A stretch of 12,619 bases of DNA, taken from CALGLS01 sp047626155 (lineage in GTDB: Bacteria > Bacteroidota > Bacteroidia > Chitinophagales > Saprospiraceae). Within the stretch, counting starts at the first letter, position 1. Every line of letters starts with the position of its first letter. The stretch covers positions 1 through 12,619 of the forward strand of contig JBLHRR010000160.1 of assembly GCA_047626155.1 (NCBI GenBank), read 5' to 3'. The translations under genes were made by a program, and so were the position numbers. The notes under the pieces are model-generated. The model ran no database searches. It saw only the letters and a program-made list of their open reading frames with translations, and was not told the origin of the DNA. Below, in pieces: positions 1 to 6,280 of this stretch.

Positions 1-1127
1 GCAAAATAGAGATTTTTTTGAAGCCTACTTTCAAAAGTTTTAAAGTTCACTTCCTTTAGATCTACGCCTCCTGCCGTTACAAATTCCTCTTTAAAAGTAC
101 TCTTCCCTTTTACGTCGAAATGAGAACTCACAATTTGATTTGCAAGATTCTGTAACTTCTTTTTTGAAATATCAGCCCAGGTTTCTGTTGCTTCAATTCC
201 GGCCGCCTTCACCAAACTTTGCCATAGTCGCTTAGGCAAATCGAACTGAGTATATTTGAAAACAGTTTGCTTAGCATTGCTCATTTTTAGTTCTAGAAGG
301 TTTTCTAAGGTTTCTTCTTCGGAAACATCCAAGAGCCAATTCACCTTAATGCTAAAATGATAATTTAAAGGCTCCAATACCCTGGCACCCCAAGCAGATA
401 GTTTTAAGATTGCAGGACCACTCATTCCCCAATGGGTAATAAGCAAGGCACCTTCACTTTCAAGTTGGACTTTCCCTCTGCCATCAACCACTTTTACTGA
501 AGCCTGCGTTGCAACACCTGGCAGATCTAGAATTCGCCCATCCTTGATATTAAAAGTAAAAAGTGACGGTACTGGCGGAACGATTTTATGACCCAAATCC
601 TCTAATAATCTCCATATCTTCGGATTACTCCCTGTAGCTATTACAATTTTTTTGGCAAGGAAACCTCCTTCCGAAGTACCTATCGACCAAAGATCATCCT
701 TATGTAAAATACTTTTAACTGAATGACCTCTGATTACATTGATACCAAGGCGCTCCGTTTCAGAAATGAAAAGATCTATAATTGTTTGAGACGAGTCCGA
801 AATAGGAAACATTCTGCCGTCTTCTTCTATCTTCAAAGAGACACCTCTCGTTTCAAACCACTCAATAGTATCTCCAGTCATAAAACTATGAAAAGGCCCG
901 AGAAGCTCCTTTTCTCCCCGTGGATAATTCAGAGATAATTCTTTCGGTTCAAACTCGGCGTGCGTCACATTACATCGTCCACCTCCCGAAACTTTTACTT
1001 TGGTCAACACCTCTTTCCCACGCTCTAAAAGAATGATTCGAAGCTTCCGATTATTTTCAGCAGCATTTATAGCGGTAAAAAAACCAGCTGCACCACCTCC
1101 AATTATTATAACGTCAGCTTCTATCAA
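1..1127 (-). CDS. HI0933-family NAD(P)/FAD-dependent oxidoreductase (3' end outside window)
   Basis: About 375 residues are visible. The N-terminus reads IEADVIIIGGGAAGFF (residues 2-17), a Rossmann FAD-binding loop, followed by an acidic residue ending the second strand (LLER, about 33-36). SGGGRCNVT (47-55) is the hallmark of the HI0933/BaiN/RdsA flavoprotein family. Near the visible end come VTAGGVDLKEV and then ESRLQKNLYF, which in this family immediately precedes the GEVLD-type FAD-contacting segment, so only the last few dozen residues are missing beyond position 1. The start is inferred as TTG at 1125-1127, overlapping the TGA stop of the decarboxylase in a TTGA junction, with AAGG a few bases upstream; no ATG fits as well. 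Overlap implies co-transcription and translational coupling. Family members are soluble flavoenzymes whose physiological substrates are mostly unknown, so I assign no reaction. The family call is secure; the start codon is inferred. Confidence 0.93.
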   Translation of the reverse strand, partial: MIEADVIIIGGGAAGFFTAINAAENNRKLRIILLERGKEVLTKVKVSGGGRCNVTHAEFEPKELSLNYPRGEKELLGPFHSFMTGDTIEWFETRGVSLKIEEDGRMFPISDSSQTIIDLFISETERLGINVIRGHSVKSILHKDDLWSIGTSEGGFLAKKIVIATGSNPKIWRLLEDLGHKIVPPVPSLFTFNIKDGRILDLPGVATQASVKVVDGRGKVQLESEGALLITHWGMSGPAILKLSAWGARVLEPLNYHFSIKVNWLLDVSEEETLENLLELKMSNAKQTVFKYTQFDLPKRLWQSLVKAAGIEATETWADISKKKLQNLANQIVSSHFDVKGKSTFKEEFVTAGGVDLKEVNFKTFESRLQKNLYF

Positions 1128-2560
1128 ACGCCTTGTTTTAAATCGACAAACTCTTCGCAAAGTGCCAGTGTTTCCTTTACATCAGTCAGAGTTGTACGAG
1201 GATTGATTAAACACATTCTCAACACTACTTGTTTATTCAAAATTGTAGTAACTAGCAGCGCTTTTTGAGAGGCCATAACTTGTTGTGAGATATGCTGATT
1301 GATTTTATCTAACTTTTTCTCGTTGAAATTTTCCCCTATTGGATTGAATCTAAAATTAATTACAGCGAGGGTTGCTGGTGAAATTACCTCCCAATAAGGG
1401 CTTTTGCGTAAAATACTTTCAACAGCTTCAGCTAATTCAATATTGTAGGTTATTGCTTTTCTGAATTCTTTTAAACCAAATGTCTTGATTGACATATAGA
1501 ATTTTAAAGCACGGAATCTTCGGGTTAATTGAACACCGTGATCGTAAAAATTAATTTCTGAAGTATTGCCTTCAATATCTCTTAAATACTCTGGTCTTTC
1601 GGTAAAAGTACCACTCAGCCATTTATGATTTTTCACCAAAAGGCAACCCATCTCATAGGGCTGATAAAACCATTTGTGGGGATCTACAGTTAGTGAATCG
1701 GCCTTATTTATTCCTTTTAGTAGTTTGTTTCCGTCTTTGGCAAGAATAGCGGCACCACCATACGCGCCATCGATATGGAACCAAATATCTTCCGTTTTAC
1801 AAATCTTTGCAATTTCAGAAAGGGGATCTACGGTACCTGTATTTGTAGTACCAGCCGTTGCAATTAAGCAAAACGGTTGCAATCCTTCTATCCGATCTTT
1901 TGCAATAGCATTTTTTAATTTATTCAGCGAGAATTTGAACTCGTCATCTGTTGGGATTATACGTATTTGATGTTTTCTGAAACCCAAAACCCGAATAGCC
2001 TTTATATTGGAAGAATGTGCCTGATCTGAAAGATAAATTACCGCTTTCGAAAAATCATCTCCACACTTAACACTTCTCGCCGTAACTATTGCCGTAAGAT
2101 TAGCCATAGAGCCACCGCTTGTGAAAATACCACCTCCCCTTTTTAAAGGAAATCCGAAGATTTTCAAAAGCCAACCCATGGTAACAATCTCCAATTCTGC
2201 AGCTGCAGGAGAAGCCGACCAGCCACCCGAAAAGATATTAAAGCCAGTAGCTAAAGTATCTGCCATCGCACTAATATAGTTGCTGGGTCCGGGGACAAAT
2301 GAAAATGATTTTGGATGTGAAACGATAGCACTTTTTGACAGTACTTTTTCCACGACAAAATTTAACACTTTATGAGCCTCTGTTGGGTTTTCAGGTGCTT
2401 GCTCCAAGAAAAGTTGATCCATCTCAGCTCTTGATCCAATAACTACAGGTAGTTTCTCATTTTGAGTGTCAAAATGTTCCACAATTGCGTCCACAACTTC
2501 ATACCCATAGGCCTTCATTGCTTCTTTTGAAAGTTCTAATGTGGCATCGTTCTTTTTCAT
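1124..2560 (-). CDS. Group II PLP-dependent amino acid decarboxylase, aromatic-decarboxylase-like
   Basis: The 478-residue protein has the full length expected of soluble group II decarboxylases. Visible motifs are HPKSFSFVPGPSNY (82-95), WSASPAAAELEIVTMGWL (114-131), TSGGSMANLTA (147-157), a PLP-ring-stacking His in DQAHSS (His182), the cofactor Asp in HIDGAYGG (Asp264), and the Schiff-base lysine in TVDPHKW (Lys296). The ASPA-ELE-WL block resembles aromatic L-amino acid decarboxylases and their bacterial relatives, and differs from the YE-APVF pattern of glutamate and cysteine sulfinate decarboxylases. The expected reaction is removal of the alpha-carboxylate from an L-amino acid to give an amine; the substrate cannot be read from sequence. 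ATG at 2560 is the natural start: A-rich leader, possible -7 box 22 nt upstream. The stop overlaps the start of the flavoprotein gene, so the two probably form an operon. A radical SAM gene diverges upstream. Confidence 0.93.
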   Translation of the reverse strand: MKKNDATLELSKEAMKAYGYEVVDAIVEHFDTQNEKLPVVIGSRAEMDQLFLEQAPENPTEAHKVLNFVVEKVLSKSAIVSHPKSFSFVPGPSNYISAMADTLATGFNIFSGGWSASPAAAELEIVTMGWLLKIFGFPLKRGGGIFTSGGSMANLTAIVTARSVKCGDDFSKAVIYLSDQAHSSNIKAIRVLGFRKHQIRIIPTDDEFKFSLNKLKNAIAKDRIEGLQPFCLIATAGTTNTGTVDPLSEIAKICKTEDIWFHIDGAYGGAAILAKDGNKLLKGINKADSLTVDPHKWFYQPYEMGCLLVKNHKWLSGTFTERPEYLRDIEGNTSEINFYDHGVQLTRRFRALKFYMSIKTFGLKEFRKAITYNIELAEAVESILRKSPYWEVISPATLAVINFRFNPIGENFNEKKLDKINQHISQQVMASQKALLVTTILNKQVVLRMCLINPRTTLTDVKETLALCEEFVDLKQGV

Positions 2561-2582
2561 ATTGACATTTAAGATATGATTG

Positions 2583-2590
2583 CAAAACTA
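2583..2590 (-). promoter_or_regulatory. Possible -7 box (TAGTTTTG) for the decarboxylase operon
   Basis: Read on the minus strand, TAGTTTTG matches the Bacteroidota sigma-70 -7 consensus TAnnTTTG and lies 22 nt before the decarboxylase ATG, a sensible distance for a short leader. I do not see a convincing TTG element about 19 nt further upstream, so the call rests on the -7 match alone. Confidence 0.35.
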
Positions 2591-2668
2591 CCTATTTTAG
2601 AATGAATCCGGCATAAAACTTATTAAAGTCAAATCCCTTCAAAACGAATTGATTTGATTTCTATATAT

Positions 2669-2835
2669 TGTTGAATCGTTTATTTGTGTAAGCGTTTAAT
2701 CGAAGTGTAATTTTAGGAAAGAAGTAAGGACCAACACCCAGAACCTAAAACCCTTCTCCATTAATTTATTGAATTGTATAAACATTCAATCGCAAGGGAG
2801 TTTTAAAAACAATAATGAAACAGGACCCACTCCAA
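2669..2835 (+). repeat. Degenerate dispersed intergenic repeat, copy A, partly tandem
   Basis: This fills most of the gene-free stretch 2561-2876. Its first unit (about 2671-2753) has three blocks found in the same order, inverted, at 6859-6940: AATCGTTTATTTGTGTAA (2674-2691, 16 of 18 matches), a block containing AGGAAAGA (about 2715-2722), and CCCAGAACCTAAAACCC (2737-2753, 14 of 17 matches). A second, more decayed unit follows from about 2766. It begins TTATTGAATTG, passes through TTCAATCGCAAG and ends AGGACCCACTCC, paralleling TTGTTGAATCG, TTTAATCGAAG and AGGACCAACACC of unit one. There is no open frame of coding character and no terminal inverted repeats. It is probably a non-autonomous or relic repeat family; it may also carry part of the divergent promoter region. 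Confidence 0.6.
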
Positions 2836-2880
2836 ATTTCATCTATCTTTACTAAATCAATTTTTAAAGCATTATCTTGA
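2815..2880 (+). CDS. Candidate 21-codon upstream ORF coupled to the radical SAM gene
   Basis: ATG at 2815 opens a frame reading MKQDPLQISSIFTKSIFKALS and stopping at TGA 2878-2880, which overlaps the TTG start of the radical SAM gene in a TTGA junction. AAGGGAG lies upstream (about 2794-2800) but some 14 nt from the ATG, further than a normal Shine-Dalgarno site. The first codons lie in the decayed repeat unit. It could be a leader that lets ribosomes re-initiate at TTG, or a chance open frame; I see no recognisable peptide family. If the TATCTTTA site at 2844-2851 is the true promoter, this frame would not be transcribed whole. Confidence 0.2.
   Translation: MKQDPLQISSIFTKSIFKALS
2844..2851 (+). 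promoter_or_regulatory. Weak -7-like box (TATCTTTA) before the radical SAM gene
   Basis: TATCTTTA differs from TAnnTTTG only in the last base and lies 25 nt before the TTG start. No matching upstream TTG element is visible, so this is the best candidate in the region rather than a firm promoter. Confidence 0.22.
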
Positions 2881-5078
2881 AAGACCTTTTACTTATTACA
2901 CCTCCTTTTACTCAACTAAATACGCCATACCCGGCAACAGCTTATTTAAAGGGATTTCTGCTCACGAAAGGGATAAGTGCCTTTCAAATGGATTTGGGAA
3001 TAGAGGTGATTCTAAAGCTTTTTTCAAAGAAAACATTTCAGGAATTATTTACCATTGCTTTTGAAAATGACCGCATTGTTTCCGAAAACTGCCAACGCAT
3101 CTATGCTCTAAAAGAAGCCTACCTGCATCCGCTTGACGAGGTGATTCACTTTCTGCAAGGTAAAAATGAAACTTTTGCACGGCAAATTTGTATGTCCGAC
3201 TTCTTACCACAAGCCTCCCGTTTCGATCAACTCGATGATCTTGACTGGGCTTTTGGCGCCATGGGGATGCAGGACAAAGCCAAGCATTTAGCAACATTAT
3301 ATCTGGAAGATTTGTCAGATTTTATTATTGAATGTATCGACGATAATTTTGGTTTTAGTCGCTATGCAGAACGCCTTGGGCAAAGTGCGAACTCGTTCGA
3401 CGAACTGTATAAGCAGCTTCAGCAAGAACCTACCTATATTGACACCATAAGTCTTGATATTCTGAAGGCTCAGTTAGTCGAGACGCAGCCAAAATTGGTT
3501 TGCTTTTCAGTTCCTTTTCCCGGTAATTTATACAGTGCTTTTCGCTGTGCAAAATATATTAAGGAACATTATCCAACTATTAAAATTGCAATGGGAGGCG
3601 GCTTTCCTAATACTGAATTACGTTCCATTTCCGACTCAAGGGTGTTCGAGTTCTTCGATTATATCACCCTAGATGATGGTGAACTTCCCATTGAACTTCT
3701 AGCATCCAACGTTTTAAATCCTTTTTCAGAAAATCCCGATAATGGGCTTCTGAAACGAACCTTTTTAATGCAAGATGGGCAGGTAATTTATAATAATCGG
3801 TCAGGCAGAAACGATTATAAGCAGGTGGATGTAGGTACTCCCGATTATTCAGACCTGCTGCTAAAGGAATATATTTCGGTGATTGAGATTGCCAATCCGA
3901 TGCACAGCCTTTGGAGTGACGGTCGATGGCTGAAACTTACCATGGCTCACGGCTGTTATTGGGGGAAATGTACTTTCTGTGATATTTCTCTGGATTATAT
4001 TAAACTCTATGAACCTGTCGCTGCCAAAATACTGGCCGACAGAATGGAGCTACTTATAAAACAAACAGGAGAAACTGGATTTCACTTTGTTGATGAAGCG
4101 GCACCCCCCGCTCTTATGAAGGCCCTGGCACTAGAAATTTTAAGACGTAAACTAACGGTTACCTGGTGGACCAATATTCGATTTGAAAAGAATTTCACTA
4201 AAGATCTCTGTTTTTTGCTGAAAGAATCAGGATGTATTGCAGTTTCGGGAGGTTTGGAAGTTGCTTCCGACCGATTACTGAAGCTTATAGACAAAGGAGT
4301 GACCGTAGAACAAGTAGCGCAGGTAACAAGAAATTTCACGGATGCCGGGATCATGGTGCATTCGTATTTGATGTACGGTTACCCAACACAAACTGTTCAG
4401 GAAACCGTGGATAGTTTAGAAATGGTGCGCCAACTTTTTGAAATGGGGATCATTCAATCGGGTTTTTGGCACCAGTTTGCTTTAACGGCCCACAGCCCTA
4501 TAGGACTAAAGCCTATAGAATATGGCATTACTCCAACTTACAAAGACATTAGCTTCGCAAACAATGATATAGACTTTGTTGATTCGACAGGTATTGATCA
4601 TTCAAAATTCAGTTTCGGATTACGGAAATCACTTTACAATTATATGCACGGAATTGGTTTTGAACTACCTTTAAAAGAATGGTTCGAGTTTAAAATTCCG
4701 AAGACACAGATAAAACCTGATTTCATTTCGGAGTGCCTAGTAACTGAACCTGATTTCAACATAAAATCAAGTGCGAAAGTTGTGTGGTTGGGCACAATTC
4801 CGATTACCACTGAAATCACAAAAACTAAAAGAGGAAATAGCTGGGAATTAATGCAATGTACCTTTCACGATAAAACTGAAACTTTTACCATTTCTTTGGA
4901 TAAAAACAAAGGTGCGTGGCTCTTAAAAATGATTTCGAAATTGAGTCCACACGAGGATAAAGCGCTAAGCTTTTCAGCCTTAAAAACAGATTATGAAGCA
5001 CAGTTTGCAAATTTTGAACTATTTTGGTTCTCTAAACCGATACAGCAATTGAAGGGAAAAGGTTTGTTGGTTTTGTAG
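2877..5078 (+). CDS. B12-binding-type radical SAM protein with CX4CX2C cluster motif
   Basis: This 733-residue protein begins DLLLITPPF...YPATAYLKGFL, the usual first strand-helix of cobalamin-dependent radical SAM enzymes. A second Rossmann-like half runs over about 190-275 (KLVCFSVPFPGNLYSAFR, then AMGGGFPN, then DYITLDDGELP). No DxHxxG motif is visible, so cobalamin binding is inferred. The radical SAM core starts at KLTMAHGCYWGKCTFCD with Cys360, Cys365 and Cys368, then FHFVDEAAPP, SGGLEVASDRLLKLIDKGV and YLMYGYPTQT, as expected of the barrel. About 190 further C-terminal residues have no family I recognise. The start must be TTG 2877 because an in-frame TAA lies at 2865-2867 and no ATG or GTG intervenes. 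The gene diverges from the decarboxylase operon and ends 6 nt from the convergent cysteine dioxygenase. The class is clear; the reaction (methyl transfer, ring chemistry or other) is unknown. Confidence 0.88.
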   Translation: MKDLLLITPPFTQLNTPYPATAYLKGFLLTKGISAFQMDLGIEVILKLFSKKTFQELFTIAFENDRIVSENCQRIYALKEAYLHPLDEVIHFLQGKNETFARQICMSDFLPQASRFDQLDDLDWAFGAMGMQDKAKHLATLYLEDLSDFIIECIDDNFGFSRYAERLGQSANSFDELYKQLQQEPTYIDTISLDILKAQLVETQPKLVCFSVPFPGNLYSAFRCAKYIKEHYPTIKIAMGGGFPNTELRSISDSRVFEFFDYITLDDGELPIELLASNVLNPFSENPDNGLLKRTFLMQDGQVIYNNRSGRNDYKQVDVGTPDYSDLLLKEYISVIEIANPMHSLWSDGRWLKLTMAHGCYWGKCTFCDISLDYIKLYEPVAAKILADRMELLIKQTGETGFHFVDEAAPPALMKALALEILRRKLTVTWWTNIRFEKNFTKDLCFLLKESGCIAVSGGLEVASDRLLKLIDKGVTVEQVAQVTRNFTDAGIMVHSYLMYGYPTQTVQETVDSLEMVRQLFEMGIIQSGFWHQFALTAHSPIGLKPIEYGITPTYKDISFANNDIDFVDSTGIDHSKFSFGLRKSLYNYMHGIGFELPLKEWFEFKIPKTQIKPDFISECLVTEPDFNIKSSAKVVWLGTIPITTEITKTKRGNSWELMQCTFHDKTETFTISLDKNKGAWLLKMISKLSPHEDKALSFSALKTDYEAQFANFELFWFSKPIQQLKGKGLLVL

Positions 5079-5084
5079 CTAACT

Positions 5085-5651
5085 TTAAGAAACTAGATTT
5101 TCTGTCAAAACGCCTTTATAACTGTCGTATTTTAATTCCTTTTCACAAAATTCCTCTTCCGAAGGATCAAAAACCTGACAATAGTCTATAGGAGATATAT
5201 ACAAATGGAGAGACATGGCGTTTTTACTCGATTTATTCTCTATAGAATGGTAGCCCATATTGTCCTCCATATAAGTCAACCTTCCAGGGCTCAATGACAT
5301 TTCATTACAAGAAACTAATTCTCCATCTTCCTCTTGAAACCGCTCTTCATGCATGTTACCAGCCACTTGATAGATCCAACATTTCTGTTCATCGTGCCCA
5401 TGAACGGGTGTTTTATCACCAGGGTTCCAACATATCAGAATGAGTTCGTAAACCTCTGTTCTCTCAATACAATTCCTAGCATATCCATCGTCATTCCAGA
5501 AAACATAATCCTCAAAATCCTCCTTTGGAATATTCATATTCGCGGCAACCTTGACATAGTCCTGGGGGTCACATTCGTCTAAAGTTTCGGTAAGCTGTTG
5601 AAGAGATGTTATTGGGTCCATTTCCACAAATATACTATTTCTAAGCTCCAT
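5085..5651 (-). CDS. Cysteine dioxygenase, type I (cupin)
   Basis: The 188-residue protein aligns by eye with mammalian cysteine dioxygenase along its whole length, with small offsets. The three iron-binding histidines are in TPVHGHDEQKC (His84, His86) and GYHSIEN (His135). Arg59 in GYARN corresponds to the substrate-carboxylate arginine of true cysteine dioxygenases. Cys91 corresponds to rat Cys93 and Tyr151 in SLHLYISPIDYC to rat Tyr157, the pair that forms a thioether; Cys158 matches Cys164. The expected reaction is L-cysteine plus O2 to cysteine sulfinate with non-haem Fe(II), in the cytoplasm. ATG 5651 gives the family's usual length; an internal Met11 is a less likely alternative. It is convergent with the radical SAM gene and divergent from the small hypothetical gene. 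3-Mercaptopropionate dioxygenase is less likely because Arg59 is present. I have not assigned a gene symbol. Confidence 0.9.
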   Translation of the reverse strand: MELRNSIFVEMDPITSLQQLTETLDECDPQDYVKVAANMNIPKEDFEDYVFWNDDGYARNCIERTEVYELILICWNPGDKTPVHGHDEQKCWIYQVAGNMHEERFQEEDGELVSCNEMSLSPGRLTYMEDNMGYHSIENKSSKNAMSLHLYISPIDYCQVFDPSEEEFCEKELKYDSYKGVLTENLVS

Positions 5652-5690
5652 AGGCTAATTTTAGCACTATCCATACCGTAAAAAAAATCG

Positions 5691-5769
5691 GTAGATGATT
5701 ATTGTATTTACATTTCAATCAATTATTTAGCCTTATTTGGTTATAATAAACAAGAATAAACTCATCTAC
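5691..5769. promoter_or_regulatory. 8-bp inverted repeat pair GTAGATGA / TCATCTAC in divergent intergenic region
   Basis: GTAGATGA at 5691-5698 recurs as its exact reverse complement at 5762-5769, 63 nt away, between the divergent cysteine dioxygenase and hypothetical genes. Such a pair could be two half-sites of a regulator, but an 8-base match in AT-rich DNA can arise by chance. Confidence 0.18.
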
Positions 5770-5799
5770 TAACACTAAACGAAATATCTGGAGTTTCCC

Positions 5800-5807
5800 T
5801 ACCTTCG
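5800..5807 (+). promoter_or_regulatory. Possible -7 box (TACCTTCG) giving a near-leaderless transcript
   Basis: TACCTTCG differs at one base from TAnnTTTG and ends four bases before the ATG at 5812. Transcription starting the usual few bases downstream would begin at or next to the start codon, giving a leaderless mRNA. No clear -33 TTG is seen. Confidence 0.28.
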
Positions 5808-5811
5808 CCGC

Positions 5812-6138
5812 ATGGAAAAAACGGAGTTTTTAGAGAAACATATTTTTAACGATCTAGAGAATATAAAAGAAGAAACGGATATTGAGGGAACACACTATTT
5901 TTCAGAAGAAGATTTTGCTAAGGTTTTGGCGCGAGCAGAACATTTTGGGATTGGAATCTATAAAATTGCCCCCCTTCACGAAGGAAAGGCTTATGCTTCT
6001 AAAGAGCACGAAACCTACCGTAAAAAAGCGACGGATCCTAGATGGTTTAAAAATGCCTTTATTGAATTTAAGAAAACTGAATTAGAACTGAAGTACTCGG
6101 CTACTTACAGAGTTTCAAAAAGATTATTGGCGAAGTAA
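5812..6138 (+). CDS. Small hypothetical protein, 108 residues
   Basis: I do not recognise a characterised family. The protein is soluble, highly charged and without signal peptide or membrane segment. It starts with an acidic helix-like stretch (MEKTEFLEKHIFNDLEN), continues with SEEDFAKVLARAEHFGIGIYKI, and ends with a basic and aromatic region (DPRWFKNAFIEFKKTELELK, then YSATYRVSKRLLAK). Its ordered composition and clean frame make it a real gene rather than a chance frame. ATG 5812 is favoured because a -7-like box sits directly upstream; the next ATG-like option lies in another frame. It diverges from cysteine dioxygenase. The gap to the next gene on this strand (142 nt) contains a decayed palindrome, so co-transcription with the GNAT gene is uncertain. 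No function is proposed. Confidence 0.75.
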   Translation: MEKTEFLEKHIFNDLENIKEETDIEGTHYFSEEDFAKVLARAEHFGIGIYKIAPLHEGKAYASKEHETYRKKATDPRWFKNAFIEFKKTELELKYSATYRVSKRLLAK

Positions 6139-6162
6139 TAAGTATCGATAAACTCATTATTC

Positions 6163-6190
6163 TCGACCTGCCTGCCGGCAAAGGCAAGTA
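6163..6190. repeat. Decayed GC-rich palindromic repeat centred on GCCGGC
   Basis: Around the GCCGGC centre (6174-6179), ACCTGCCT on the left can pair with GGCAAGT on the right after bulging two As and allowing one mismatch. The run is much more GC-rich than its surroundings. Perfect CCTGCCTGCCGGCAGGCAGG-type palindromes are, from memory, common between genes in Flavobacteriia; this looks like a degraded copy and could still form a hairpin between the two genes. Confidence 0.45.
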
Positions 6191-6280
6191 CAATCTTCCT
6201 TCGTCGGATTACTCGAATTGACATGATTTTTCATAATGAACTCATGTTAAATAAAAAGTAAAGCTAATCGAATATCTAAG

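Noticed and set aside
723..1206. Plus-strand short open frames over the flavoprotein gene
   Set aside because: They run antisense to clearly conserved FAD-binding and SGGGRCNVT segments and lack any recognisable family.
5674..5693. TACCG-CGGTA hairpin upstream of cysteine dioxygenase
   Set aside because: It has only a 5-bp stem with an A-rich 10-nt loop, too weak to claim as an operator or terminator.
6219..6250. TGACATGA / TCATGTTA inverted repeat before the GNAT gene
   Set aside because: It is short, has one mismatch and is AT-rich; it is not distinguishable from chance.
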